Source: CALSMU01 sp965230225 (GTDB lineage: Bacteria; Bacteroidota; Bacteroidia; Flavobacteriales_D; Parvicellaceae). Taken from it: a stretch of DNA of 64,000 bases. The DNA lies in the NCBI GenBank assembly GCA_965230225.1, contig CBDDKM010000010.1:248001-312000 (forward strand), given 5' to 3'. A program made the position numbers and the translations under genes. Below the pieces are notes generated by a model. The model was not told the origin of the DNA. It ran no database searches and was given only the letters and a program-made list of their open reading frames with translations. Shown here one piece after another: positions 7,089 to 15,192 of the stretch. Every line of letters starts with the position of its first letter. Within the stretch, counting starts at the first letter, position 1.

Positions 7089-8803
7089 TATACCGGTATG
7101 GAAAGAGAAACCTTTGCTCCTTGCATAGGGCTGGTTTCTATATTTACCTTTCCTCCCCTACTTTTAATTTTATCAATAATCTTCTTCAAACCATCACCTT
7201 TTTTAGAGCGTAGCTCTGGAAATCCGACACCATTATCTATCACATCTACCTTAAGTGTTCCGTTTGTTTTTAAAAACTCCACATCAATTTGCGATGCAGA
7301 GGAATGTTTTACGGCATTACTGATTAATTCCTGAATGATCCTGTACATTTCTAGCTCATCACTTTCCTCCAGATTAAGAGAATTGATGGATTGATTTACT
7401 GTCATTTTTATCCCCTGAGAAATAGACACCTTTCTACATAAAGCTTTAATGGAGCCTACCAGACCTTCAGATTTTAAATTAGGGGGGATAATATTATCAA
7501 TTACCGCATTTAATTCATCGATGGCCTCGTCTACCAAATCGGAGTTGTTACTAATCAATTGCTGTGTTTCGATATCAGCATTTTCTATGGTATTCTCCAG
7601 CTCATCTAACCCTAATTTAATTGTATTCAAAACGGATTTAAGCCCACTATGGAGATTCTCTGCAATTCTCTTTCTCTCTTTTTCTCTACCAAAGATGTCT
7701 GCTATTTGAGACTCTCTCTCCAGATTCTTTCGTTCGGTCGTATCCAGTATAATGGCCATAAACCTACTTCCTCCTTCCTCTAATAACTGTAAATGAACCT
7801 CAACATTGTAATAAGTACCATCCTTTCGTTTATGATCCGTTTCAAATACAATTTTGTCTTTTTTTCCTTCCTTTAAAGGAGCTACCATGTTGGCAAAATC
7901 ATCTAACGAATACTTATCCTTTATATCTAAAGGAGTCATGCACCTCATCTCCTCTAACGAATACCCTAAATTGTTCAATGCTGCTGGATTTACATCATTG
8001 AACACATAGGAGTCAGCATCAAATATATAAATCTCGTTAAGCGATTGGTTAACCAGATTTTCATACCTCTTTATTCTTTCCTGAGACTTTCTTCTTTCTG
8101 TTATATCCAATACACTACCAACAATTTTATCTCCAATTAACTGTGCAGACATGGAAATAAAAATTACTTTGTTCTTGTTAGTAATAACCTCTAATTCGAA
8201 ATCTTGTACCCTACTATTTTGTTGCAACAAGGTTATAAACTCATCTCTCTTGTTTTTATTCTTATACCTGGTAATGGCACCTGATGAAATCATATCATTT
8301 TCGTTTTCAAACTCAAACAATTTCACCAGTACTTTATTTACCAATAAAATCTCTCCTTTTAAATTAGAAACGTATACTCCAACAGGTACATTTTCCATTA
8401 TCAAATGGCGCTGTTTTACATATTCTTCTAACATGGTAAGAGGTTCCTTACCAGAAACAGGCTTAACATTAATTATTAATATTTCATCTACGCGTTTTAC
8501 CTTTAACTCCATCAACACGGTATGTGAAAGGTTGGTTACAGCAGGTGCTGGAAACACTTCCATTCTTCCTTCATTTAAGGTAAATTGGTCCTTTAGTTTT
8601 TGTAGTATCTTCTCTTCCGGAAAGCACCTCGAAAGGTGGGATGATTCTTCATCTGTTATTGAATATCCGAACAATTCTTTAGAATTAGAATTGCAAACCA
8701 GTACGTTTAAATCTCCATCACAGACCAAAATGGCCTCGTGACTTATTTCTATCAATGTTTCTGCAATTGAAGGTAATTTTATCAAGCTAAAGTGGTGTGA
8801 CAT
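7088..8803 (-). CDS. PAS-domain sensor histidine kinase, cytoplasmic
   Basis: The 571-residue protein has no membrane segment. Three PAS-like sensor domains occupy roughly residues 10-110, 135-235 and 245-355. The dimerisation/phosphoacceptor helix (EKERKRIAENLHSGLKS, His385) is of the NarX/DesK (HisKA_3) type. A GHKL ATPase domain ends the protein, with an N-box (IIQELISNAVKHS) and a G1 box (DVIDNGVGF). Family kinases usually have an acidic residue straight after the His; here it is Ser386, which may affect catalysis. No response regulator is adjacent, so its partner is encoded elsewhere. Confidence 0.9.
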   Translation of the reverse strand: MSHHFSLIKLPSIAETLIEISHEAILVCDGDLNVLVCNSNSKELFGYSITDEESSHLSRCFPEEKILQKLKDQFTLNEGRMEVFPAPAVTNLSHTVLMELKVKRVDEILIINVKPVSGKEPLTMLEEYVKQRHLIMENVPVGVYVSNLKGEILLVNKVLVKLFEFENENDMISSGAITRYKNKNKRDEFITLLQQNSRVQDFELEVITNKNKVIFISMSAQLIGDKIVGSVLDITERRKSQERIKRYENLVNQSLNEIYIFDADSYVFNDVNPAALNNLGYSLEEMRCMTPLDIKDKYSLDDFANMVAPLKEGKKDKIVFETDHKRKDGTYYNVEVHLQLLEEGGSRFMAIILDTTERKNLERESQIADIFGREKERKRIAENLHSGLKSVLNTIKLGLDELENTIENADIETQQLISNNSDLVDEAIDELNAVIDNIIPPNLKSEGLVGSIKALCRKVSISQGIKMTVNQSINSLNLEESDELEMYRIIQELISNAVKHSSASQIDVEFLKTNGTLKVDVIDNGVGFPELRSKKGDGLKKIIDKIKSRGGKVNIETSPMQGAKVSLSIPV

Positions 8804-8928
8804 AGGGTAGTTATCGTCGGTTAAACATCTTCAAATTACAAATGGAACTTTACAGTTCCAAATTATAATTGCTTAAACTTTCAAAGTATATGTTTTAACA
8901 CATAATCTTCTTTTAAAAGGAATACTTC

Positions 8929-8936
8929 TACTTTTG
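8929..8936 (+). promoter_or_regulatory. -7 element TACTTTTG directly before the radical SAM gene
   Basis: TACTTTTG matches TAnnTTTG exactly and ends 7 nt before the ATG at 8944. The predicted transcript would start at or within a few bases of the start codon. The -33 element is poor. Confidence 0.5.
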
Positions 8937-8943
8937 CAGATGC

Positions 8944-10137
8944 ATGGCCAATTATACCCAACAAAATAACATTTGTCTTATGCCCTGGATCCACCTTCAT
9001 GTGGATACTAACGGCCTGGTTAAAGCTTGCTGCAATAGCAGCATTACCTATGGAGATGTGAATAAGGAATCCTTAAACCAAATCTGGAACGGCAACAGTA
9101 TTAAGGAATTCAGATCGAAAATTCTAAAAGGAGAAAAAGATCGCAGGTGTTCTGCCTGCTGGAAAAGAGAAGATGCGGGTAAAAGCAGCATCAGAACAGA
9201 AACTCTAAACAAATTTAAATCTAGCTTATCATTATTAGATAACACTGGTAAAGATGGACAATGCAACGACTCCTCTCCTATTTACCTGGACATTAGGTTT
9301 AGTAATGTGTGTAATTTAAAATGTAGAACCTGTTGGCATGGTGCGAGCTCCAGTTGGTTTGAGGACGCAAAGCAATTGGGAAACAACTACGGCGACAAAG
9401 CCATCATTAAAGCGGTAGAAAACAATGAAATGTTTATGGATCAATTGTTTTCGCTGGATCAAACTCCAACCGAATTATACTTTGCCGGTGGAGAACCATT
9501 AATGATGGAAGAGCATTATGAAATGCTTCATCATTACATCAACAAGGGAGCAACTAACATTCACCTAAGGTACAACACCAACCTTAGTCGATTAAACCTT
9601 AAAGAACATCAGGTATTAGAACTTTGGAAACAGTTTGATCAAGTTACGATTTTGGTAAGTATTGATCATTTATACGAAAAAGCAGAATACATTAGAAAAG
9701 GATTAAGGTGGAAAGAATTGATTTACAATTTCAAAAAAATAAAGGAACATTGTCCTCATGTTAATCTGCAGATTGCTCCTACGGTAAGTATTTTTAATGC
9801 CCTTTCTTTAGCAGAACTACACCGATTCTTTGTAGAAGAGGGATATATTGATCTTGACCAAATCTACCTAAACACATTACACCGACCAGATTACTTCAAC
9901 ATCCAGGTGTTACCCCGACCATTAAAACTGAGAGCAAAAAGACTTTTAGAATCTCACTTAAGATGGTTAAAACAAAAACAAGCCACAGCCAGGGTAATGG
10001 AAGAATTTGAAGCAACAATTAACTACTTATTGGCAGAGGACAAAAGCACTCTCTATCCTATTTTCCTGAAACATACAGAAAGGCTGGATGAACTCAGAGA
10101 GGAATCTTTGAGTAAAGTTTTTCCAGAGTTGGTTTAA
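8944..10137 (+). CDS. Twitch/SPASM-type radical SAM protein
   Basis: The 397-residue protein carries the radical SAM cluster motif CNLKCRTC (Cx3Cx2C) around residues 128-135. Before it lies a cysteine-rich N-terminal module (CLMPWIHLHVDTNG, KACCNS, RRCSACW), typical of twitch-domain radical SAM proteins in Bacteroidota. It should bind a [4Fe-4S] cluster and S-adenosylmethionine and probably an auxiliary cluster. The substrate is unknown: no peptide precursor or sugar-modifying gene is adjacent. The family is clear; the reaction is not. Confidence 0.88.
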   Translation: MANYTQQNNICLMPWIHLHVDTNGLVKACCNSSITYGDVNKESLNQIWNGNSIKEFRSKILKGEKDRRCSACWKREDAGKSSIRTETLNKFKSSLSLLDNTGKDGQCNDSSPIYLDIRFSNVCNLKCRTCWHGASSSWFEDAKQLGNNYGDKAIIKAVENNEMFMDQLFSLDQTPTELYFAGGEPLMMEEHYEMLHHYINKGATNIHLRYNTNLSRLNLKEHQVLELWKQFDQVTILVSIDHLYEKAEYIRKGLRWKELIYNFKKIKEHCPHVNLQIAPTVSIFNALSLAELHRFFVEEGYIDLDQIYLNTLHRPDYFNIQVLPRPLKLRAKRLLESHLRWLKQKQATARVMEEFEATINYLLAEDKSTLYPIFLKHTERLDELREESLSKVFPELV

Positions 10138-10203
10138 ACTTACTTATACTAAATAGTAACTTTTGCGAGGGTTGGTTTGTTCTACTAATAAACCTACCAA
10201 CCT

Positions 10204-10758
10204 ATGAGAATAACCACTACCCTTGCACTACTATTATTTTGTTGTGCTCTTTATTCACAAGACAGTATTTCGATTGATACTTCACAAAAACAAAGAAAAT
10301 ATCAATTGGAGTTTACTCGCTTCCCCACAGTTACGGAAAAGTCAAACATCTACTACACCATTAACATTGGAGCGGATAATTTTTGGAAATACGAACTGGG
10401 AATTTCAAGGTATCGGTATAGACAAATAAGCACCACTCCAACTAAATTTGGGAATATCATTGGGAGTACCCTATCCTATAAGCGCCTCGCTTCCAGAAGA
10501 TGTAATGATCAATATTTTCAATTAGAAACAGGATTTTATTCCCGTTTCTCATTAGCGTTAAGTGCCAGCTACTATCATGCACATGATTTAAAGACTCTAA
10601 TCTATACTCCTTTAATAGGAGTTACTAAAAACGACCTACAATTTCTGGTTGGCTACAATTACTCTCCCGACTACATTCGTGGTGTAACTCGCTGGGTAAG
10701 GCTGTCGATCAGATTAAGAATAATTATCCCCAGTTTACAAGTACATAAACTAACCTAA
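10204..10758 (+). CDS. Secreted hypothetical protein, 184 aa
   Basis: A signal peptide (MRITTTLALLLFCCALYSQ) is followed by a region rich in aromatic residues and alternating hydrophobic positions, which suggests a small beta-barrel or beta-sheet envelope protein. Its layout resembles the next gene (both have an ELG/ETG-F/MYS block followed by a GYNY/GYNF block), so the two are probably distant paralogs. The genes are 12 nt apart and likely cotranscribed. I do not recognise a family. Confidence 0.75.
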   Translation: MRITTTLALLLFCCALYSQDSISIDTSQKQRKYQLEFTRFPTVTEKSNIYYTINIGADNFWKYELGISRYRYRQISTTPTKFGNIIGSTLSYKRLASRRCNDQYFQLETGFYSRFSLALSASYYHAHDLKTLIYTPLIGVTKNDLQFLVGYNYSPDYIRGVTRWVRLSIRLRIIIPSLQVHKLT

Positions 10759-10770
10759 AACCATCTAAAT

Positions 10771-11301
10771 ATGACGCGAACATTATTAATGCTGTGCCTA
10801 ATGGCACCTGGGATTCTATGCGCCCAATCGAAACAAAAAAACTCTAAAAAAGAATATTACAAATACAAGTACCAGTACCCATACTTTGGTCCAAGTATTC
10901 CTCCATACCTAGCCATCACAGGAGGGTACGAAGGGTTTAAATCCGATTATTGGGCCATAGGAATTGCTTGTAATGCAGCCGGGAGCTATATATCTCCACC
11001 GATAGGAGGATATATCGGCCCAACCCTCTTATACAAATCAGATTTTAGTCGCCAAATCCAATCTGTAGAGCTAGAATTGGGCATGTATTCATTCGTATGC
11101 ATGGGACTTAACTTCAACTATCACTTCACACAGGAATATAACACCAAAGGGTTTAAACCATTTATTGGCATTGGAGCTTTTCATGCTCAATTTATATGGG
11201 GATACAACTTCTTTTCCAACAGGAACAACCAAATAGCAGGTTTACGACACAGCACCATTCAGTTCAGATACACCATTCCAATTGCGAGAATTGGAGGGTA
11301 A
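10771..11301 (+). CDS. Secreted hypothetical protein, 176 aa
   Basis: A signal peptide ends near CAQS; the mature part starts with a Lys/Tyr-rich stretch and continues with Gly- and aromatic-rich segments like short beta strands. It is the second gene of a pair with the 184-aa secreted protein and shows a similar order of segments. The function is unknown; an outer-membrane location is plausible but not shown. Confidence 0.75.
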   Translation: MTRTLLMLCLMAPGILCAQSKQKNSKKEYYKYKYQYPYFGPSIPPYLAITGGYEGFKSDYWAIGIACNAAGSYISPPIGGYIGPTLLYKSDFSRQIQSVELELGMYSFVCMGLNFNYHFTQEYNTKGFKPFIGIGAFHAQFIWGYNFFSNRNNQIAGLRHSTIQFRYTIPIARIGG

Positions 11302-11352
11302 AATGGCCTTTTGCGAAACTATACTTAAGAGCTTGCAGGAAATACTTAACCA

Positions 11353-11376
11353 AATTTCAGTATTTTTTCGGATTGT
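11353..11376 (+). repeat. Direct repeat, copy A (24 nt)
   Basis: A 24-nt stretch beginning AATTTCAG and ending TTTTTTCGGATTGT matches 12107-12130 in 23 of 24 positions. The flanking sequence is loosely similar too. The two copies bracket the 138-aa gene. The rest of 11302-11557 shows no gene, only a 7-bp inverted repeat (CACTCCG/CGGAGTG) with a loop of about 40 nt around 11455-11510. Confidence 0.7.
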
Positions 11377-11557
11377 GAGAACAAAAGGTAGTTACTAGCT
11401 TTACCATGCCTTTAGATAAGTAAAGGAAAAGGTTCTCTAAGATTGGCTACCCACCACTCCGGGAAATCTTCAGAAGTAATTTATTCATGTTCTCTCCTGA
11501 GCTCGGAGTGCGCATAAAAAACTGTGTTATTGTTTAACTTAATATAAATTAAAAACT

Positions 11558-11974
11558 ATGAGTCAACATTCGACTACCCCCGATGTTTTGAAAACAGTGC
11601 CGTCTCACGACACTTTTACCCTAACTCTTAGTCACCTTATTGCTGGTGATGCCCCTGTAATAAAAGATGCTAAATGTGAGTTCACTTACATTTGGGATTT
11701 TGAAAAAAACATGGGACTAGCACACCTGGTATCCATTGATGATTGTGTGGTAAACATAACTCTACACCCACTGGGAATTCAAGGGCAATTAGACTTTATG
11801 TCAGATATCCCTCCAACTCCATACGTAATCAATGGACAAAGAGTAGTGATCTATCGTGTTATTCTGGACATTAACCCAGCTAATAACGACAGAGAAGCTG
11901 CTATTATGTTTAACGAAGATGGTTCGGTAATTCAATCTACCCCCAACTTCGACTCTGCCAAAGCAAACAGTTAA
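11558..11974 (+). CDS. Hypothetical protein, 138 aa
   Basis: The product has no signal peptide or membrane segment and looks like a mostly beta soluble domain (for example TFTLTLSHLI, CVVNITLHPLGIQG, RVVIYRVILDINP). I do not recognise the family. It is a single-gene unit: a 256-nt leader region precedes it, a strong terminator (12010-12046) follows, and the 24-nt direct repeats lie outside both ends. Coding character and the terminator make it a likely real gene. Confidence 0.75.
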   Translation: MSQHSTTPDVLKTVPSHDTFTLTLSHLIAGDAPVIKDAKCEFTYIWDFEKNMGLAHLVSIDDCVVNITLHPLGIQGQLDFMSDIPPTPYVINGQRVVIYRVILDINPANNDREAAIMFNEDGSVIQSTPNFDSAKANS

Positions 11975-12009
11975 CCTAATATATACGAGAAACTGTAGTT
12001 AAGTGTGAA

Positions 12010-12046
12010 AACCCCATTCTGTTGGTTCAGGATGGGGTTATTTTTT
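12010..12046 (+). terminator. Terminator after the 138-aa gene
   Basis: AACCCCAT pairs with ATGGGGTT (8 bp) around a 14-nt loop, followed by a long T-run. Confidence 0.85.
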
Positions 12047-12106
12047 GCCCAATAATTAACTCGACAGGTAGAAAACACGCCATTTTTGCGGAATATACCC
12101 TACTGC

Positions 12107-12130
12107 AATTTCAGCATTTTTTCGGATTGT
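12107..12130 (+). repeat. Direct repeat, copy B (24 nt)
   Basis: Second copy of the repeat at 11353-11376, one mismatch. Unlike copy A it is not followed by a gene but by a strong terminator. Confidence 0.7.
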
Positions 12131-12184
12131 ATAACTCCAACAACCACCGTACCTTAGCATTGCCTTAAAACGAAAAGATAAAAG

Positions 12185-12228
12185 AAAACCGCGACCAATT
12201 ACTGCCCCCTTTTGGTTGCGGTTTTTTG
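12185..12228 (+). terminator. Strong terminator without a protein gene upstream
   Basis: A 14-bp stem (AAAACCGCGACCAA with its partner at 12212-12225, one G-U) and a T-run. The nearest upstream protein gene already has its own terminator at 12010-12046. Confidence 0.85.
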
Positions 12229-12240
12229 ATTTTTGGAAAA

Positions 12241-12275
12241 GACATTAGACAATAGACTTCAAGACAAAAGACTAA
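12241..12275. repeat. Heptamer array, GACATTA type
   Basis: Five in-register 7-mers (GACATTA, GACAATA, GACTTCA, AGACAAA, AGACTAA). The first units equal the reverse complement of the TCTAATG and TCTATTG units at 40306-40361. Confidence 0.7.
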
Positions 12276-12297
12276 TAACTTATCTTGATTAGTACTA

Positions 12298-12327
12298 CTC
12301 CTTTCCCGCAAAAGCGAGAAACTCTCC
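12298..12327. repeat. Dispersed palindrome, copy a (inverted)
   Basis: TTTCCCGC and GCGAGAAA form a stem with one mismatch around AAAA, flanked by CTC and CTC. It is the reverse-oriented relative of the palindromes at 12345-12375 and 54908-54935. Confidence 0.5.
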
Positions 12328-12344
12328 ATATTAGCACTTACCTC

Positions 12345-12375
12345 AAGAGTTTCCCGATCGTAGTCGGGAAAAGAG
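12345..12375. repeat. Dispersed palindrome, copy b
   Basis: AAGAG precedes TTTCCCGA, a TCGTAG loop, TCGGGAAA and AAGAG. The copy at 54908 has the same flanks and arms, with the inner A-T pair replaced by G-C, so pairing is kept. Confidence 0.65.
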
Positions 12376-12474
12376 TTATTCTAATCATATTAGGTACTAT
12401 GCCTTTTTGAAAAGTACTCCAAACTTTCAACTTAATTATATTCTCTACCTTTAGCCTGAACTCAAATTACAATC

Positions 12475-13287
12475 ATGCTAAAGCAATTAACATCTGTATT
12501 ATTCCTAATGCTTTTAATTGTTGGATGTGAACAAGCTCCAACAGAAGAAAACCAGGAAGCTCCAAACGAAACAGACTCTACTAAAGTAGAATCTGCCATA
12601 ATAGAAAAGGAATACCCGGAATTGGTTCAATTTCCTTCGTTAGATAGCTTACTAATTACAGCTAATGTATATGCGGTGTATGAAGAAGCTCCAATGATTG
12701 TACTGTGCCACCAGGCCAGGTACAATAAGTTTGAGTACGATGGAATAGCACAGCGATTAAATGAATTAGGGTTTAACTGCATGGCCATTGATCAACGATC
12801 TGGCGGGCCAATTGGATCGGCTCAAAATGAGACCTATTTAGAGGCAAAAAGACAGGCAAAAACAACTGATTTTCTGGATGCAGAGCAAGATATGATTGCA
12901 GCAATTGATTATGCTCATGAACGTTTTGGAAGAGCTGTAATACTTTGGGGAAGCTCCTACTCTTCTACCCTTGCTCTTTACATCGCGGTGAATAACGACA
13001 AGGTTAATTCTGTGGTTTCTTTTAGCCCTGGGAATTATCTGGCTGAGGACAAAGGTTCTTTAATAGACTTATTAGAAGGATTTAATAAACCCATGTTTAT
13101 TACCTGCTCTAAGAATGAAATTCCTTACGCAGAAGAATTACTTCAAAAACTAGAGATGAACGAAGCCCAAACATTTTTCCAGCCTGAAGAATCCGGACAC
13201 CATGGGTCCCGTGCTCTTTGGACCAACCAGATTGGTGGCGAAGAATACTGGGCAGCTATTGAGACTTTTCTTAGCCAGCTGAAGTAA
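12475..13287 (+). CDS. Alpha/beta-hydrolase-fold lipoprotein
   Basis: The N-terminus is a lipoprotein signal (LLIVGC lipobox), followed by a Glu/Thr-rich linker, so the protein should be membrane-anchored and exported. The rest (270 residues in all) has an alpha/beta-hydrolase layout: a first strand with an oxyanion region (IVLCHQARYNKFEY), a nucleophile elbow (LWGSSYSST) and a C-terminal His region (ESGHHGSRAL). It is related to dienelactone hydrolase and prolyl-oligopeptidase-like esterases. The substrate is unknown. A shared terminator with the convergent sulfur operon follows. Confidence 0.85.
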   Translation: MLKQLTSVLFLMLLIVGCEQAPTEENQEAPNETDSTKVESAIIEKEYPELVQFPSLDSLLITANVYAVYEEAPMIVLCHQARYNKFEYDGIAQRLNELGFNCMAIDQRSGGPIGSAQNETYLEAKRQAKTTDFLDAEQDMIAAIDYAHERFGRAVILWGSSYSSTLALYIAVNNDKVNSVVSFSPGNYLAEDKGSLIDLLEGFNKPMFITCSKNEIPYAEELLQKLEMNEAQTFFQPEESGHHGSRALWTNQIGGEEYWAAIETFLSQLK

Positions 13288-13288
13288 A

Positions 13289-13318
13289 AAAATAGCCCCT
13301 CATAAGAGGAGCTATTTA
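13289..13318 (-). terminator. Terminator of the sulfur operon (also faces the hydrolase gene)
   Basis: AAATAGC/GCTATTT with an inner CCTC/GAGG stem. On the minus strand it is followed by seven T residues, so it is best placed to end the operon after cysH; it may also act weakly on the plus strand. Confidence 0.75.
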
Positions 13319-13326
13319 AAGAACTA

Positions 13327-14013
13327 CTATAGATGTAACCCACATTCGGTTTTTGGACTGTTGTTCCATCTTCCACTTCTTCCTTTCCCAGGAACAGTAC
13401 AGTGTTTACACCCAATGGAGAAATATCCCTTAGCTACTAGCGGGTGAAATGGCAAATCATTCTCACTAATGTATTTCTCCCTCTCTTCTTTAGTGACATC
13501 CAACAGAGGATAAAACTTTAGAATTCCACCCCTATCCTCAAAAATATTTAAGGAATTACGATGATCACTTTGCCATTTCATTAACCCCGACACCCAAACG
13601 GTAAACCGTTCTTTGATTACCATTAAAGGTTCTACCTTGTTGATGGAGCAACAAAGATCTGGGTCTGTTTTCCACGTTTCATCTTTGCTGGTAAATTCGT
13701 GTTTCCACTTTTCGCCATACACAGACTCTACGTTTAATCCATAGCGTTTGGTTAACTCTTCTTTGTATTTTAAAGTCTCTTCAAAATGATACCCGGTATC
13801 GATAAAGTAAATTACCTGATTGGGATTAACATCAGAAAACACCTTCAATAAAAAGGCAGAGGTGGCAGCAAAAGATGAGGTAAGCATCACCTCCTCCGTT
13901 GCAAAATCGAGGTAGAGCTGTTTTATTCTCTCTTCTGCAGTGAGTGGTAAATACTTCTCATTCAATGCTGCTATTTCCTCTTCAGTAAAGACTCTTTTTA
14001 GTATTTCGGTCAT
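13327..14013 (-). CDS. cysH: [4Fe-4S]-type APS/PAPS reductase (CysH)
   Basis: CysH reduces activated sulfate (adenylyl-sulfate or its 3'-phosphate) to sulfite. The 228-residue protein has the cysteine pairs C121-C122 and C202-C205 that ligate a [4Fe-4S] cluster, plus the catalytic C-terminal cysteine C224 in ECGLHL. Cluster-bearing members usually prefer APS, so adenylyl-sulfate reductase is the more likely activity. It is the last gene of the operon, 11 nt after the MoeB-rhodanese gene. The ATP sulfurylase genes needed upstream in the pathway are not in this window. Confidence 0.95.
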   Translation of the reverse strand: MTEILKRVFTEEEIAALNEKYLPLTAEERIKQLYLDFATEEVMLTSSFAATSAFLLKVFSDVNPNQVIYFIDTGYHFEETLKYKEELTKRYGLNVESVYGEKWKHEFTSKDETWKTDPDLCCSINKVEPLMVIKERFTVWVSGLMKWQSDHRNSLNIFEDRGGILKFYPLLDVTKEEREKYISENDLPFHPLVAKGYFSIGCKHCTVPGKGRSGRWNNSPKTECGLHL

Positions 14014-14024
14014 GGTTTTAGTCT

Positions 14025-15185
14025 TTAATATTTAGCCAAAGAATCGTCAATTTCATCTGCCCAGGCCAGAATTCCTCCTTTAAGGTTATAGAGGTTTTCC
14101 AATCCCGTTGAACTCTCAATTAGTTCAATGGCATCTGCACTTCTTTTACCGCTTCGGCAGTGCACAACTACTTTTTTGGCTTTGTTTACTTTCTCTAATT
14201 CTTCCAACACATCTCCCAAAGGAATTAACTCTCCTCCAAGGTTGGCAATTTCATATTCGAACTCTTCCCTTACATCGATCAATTGAAAATCCTCTTTTTG
14301 ATCCTGCCAGGCCTTGAGCTCCTGAACTGTTATTTCTTTTACCACTTTTTCTTCTTCTTTAATGTTTAATCCGCAAAATTGCTGGTAGTCTATCAATTCT
14401 GTTTGGGTTGGATTATCCCCGTTTAATGGATTATCCTTATCTCTAACAATGTTTAAAGTTCTGGTCTCGAATGCTGCTGCATCAAGGGTAAAGAATCGCC
14501 CACTCAACGGCTCTCCCACTCCGGTTATGACTTTAATTACCTCATTGGCCTGTAAGCTTCCAATGATTCCCGGCAATACTCCAATCACACCTCCTTCGGC
14601 ACAACTTGGCACCAATCCCGGAGGCGGGGGCTCCGGAAATAAATCTCTATAATTCGGTCCCAAAACTCCATTCTTATCAGTATAATTGAATACAGATACT
14701 TGTCCTTCAAATCGGAAAATAGAAGCGTATACGTTTACTTTCCCTAACAACACAGAGGCATCGTTTACCAAATACCTGGTTGGAAAATTGTCGGTTCCAT
14801 CTGCAACGATATCGTAGTCTTTAATAATATCCAATGCGTTTTCTGATGTAAGGTGAACGTTATGGGTAATGATGTTTACAAATGGGTTCTGTGCCTGAAT
14901 TCTTTTCTTGGCGGCATCCACTTTTGGTTTTCCAACATCATCAATGGAGAACAACACCTGACGTTGCAAGTTACTTTCTTCCACCACATCAAAATCCACC
15001 AGTCCTATGGTTCCAACTCCCGCTGCAGACAAATACTGCAACAACGGAGCTCCAAGTCCTCCAGTACCAACAATAAGTACTTTGGCAGCCTTTAGCTTTC
15101 GCTGGCCCTCAATGTTGAACTCTGGTATAATCAGATGCCTGCTATACCTTTCCAGTTCTTGTTTACTAAATGTTACTTCGCTCAT
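14025..15185 (-). CDS. MoeB/MoeZ-type sulfur carrier adenylyltransferase with rhodanese domain
   Basis: The E1-like domain (ATP site GTGGLG at 40-45, conserved cysteine in PSCAEGGV) adenylates the C-terminus of a small sulfur carrier. The C-terminal rhodanese domain (active site CRSGKRS) supplies sulfur to form the thiocarboxylate. The Cys-x2-Cys zinc motifs of E. coli MoeB are absent, as in some MoeZ proteins. The adjacent carrier, JAMM peptidase and CysM indicate a role in cysteine synthesis rather than molybdopterin. I use ATG 15185 (386 aa), not the ATG at 15212 inside the carrier gene, because homology starts at SEVTFSKQELERYSRH. Confidence 0.92.
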   Translation of the reverse strand: MSEVTFSKQELERYSRHLIIPEFNIEGQRKLKAAKVLIVGTGGLGAPLLQYLSAAGVGTIGLVDFDVVEESNLQRQVLFSIDDVGKPKVDAAKKRIQAQNPFVNIITHNVHLTSENALDIIKDYDIVADGTDNFPTRYLVNDASVLLGKVNVYASIFRFEGQVSVFNYTDKNGVLGPNYRDLFPEPPPPGLVPSCAEGGVIGVLPGIIGSLQANEVIKVITGVGEPLSGRFFTLDAAAFETRTLNIVRDKDNPLNGDNPTQTELIDYQQFCGLNIKEEEKVVKEITVQELKAWQDQKEDFQLIDVREEFEYEIANLGGELIPLGDVLEELEKVNKAKKVVVHCRSGKRSADAIELIESSTGLENLYNLKGGILAWADEIDDSLAKY

Positions 15186-15192
15186 AATTTCT

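Larger units (their letters stand above)
12091..12228 (+). ncRNA. Candidate small RNA or orphan leader (repeat copy B to terminator)
   Basis: Repeat copy B (12107-12130) is followed by about 55 nt without any plus-strand ATG and then by one of the strongest terminators in the window (arms 12185-12198 and 12212-12225, 14 bp with one wobble). A transcript starting near copy B would be about 100-140 nt and non-coding. Copy A lies upstream of a protein gene, so B may be an orphan copy of that leader. Confidence 0.35.

Noticed and set aside
7098..8741. Several plus-strand frames of 78-196 codons within the kinase gene
   Set aside because: They are shadows of the strongly coding minus strand; composition is Ser/Phe/Leu-rich as expected for antisense.
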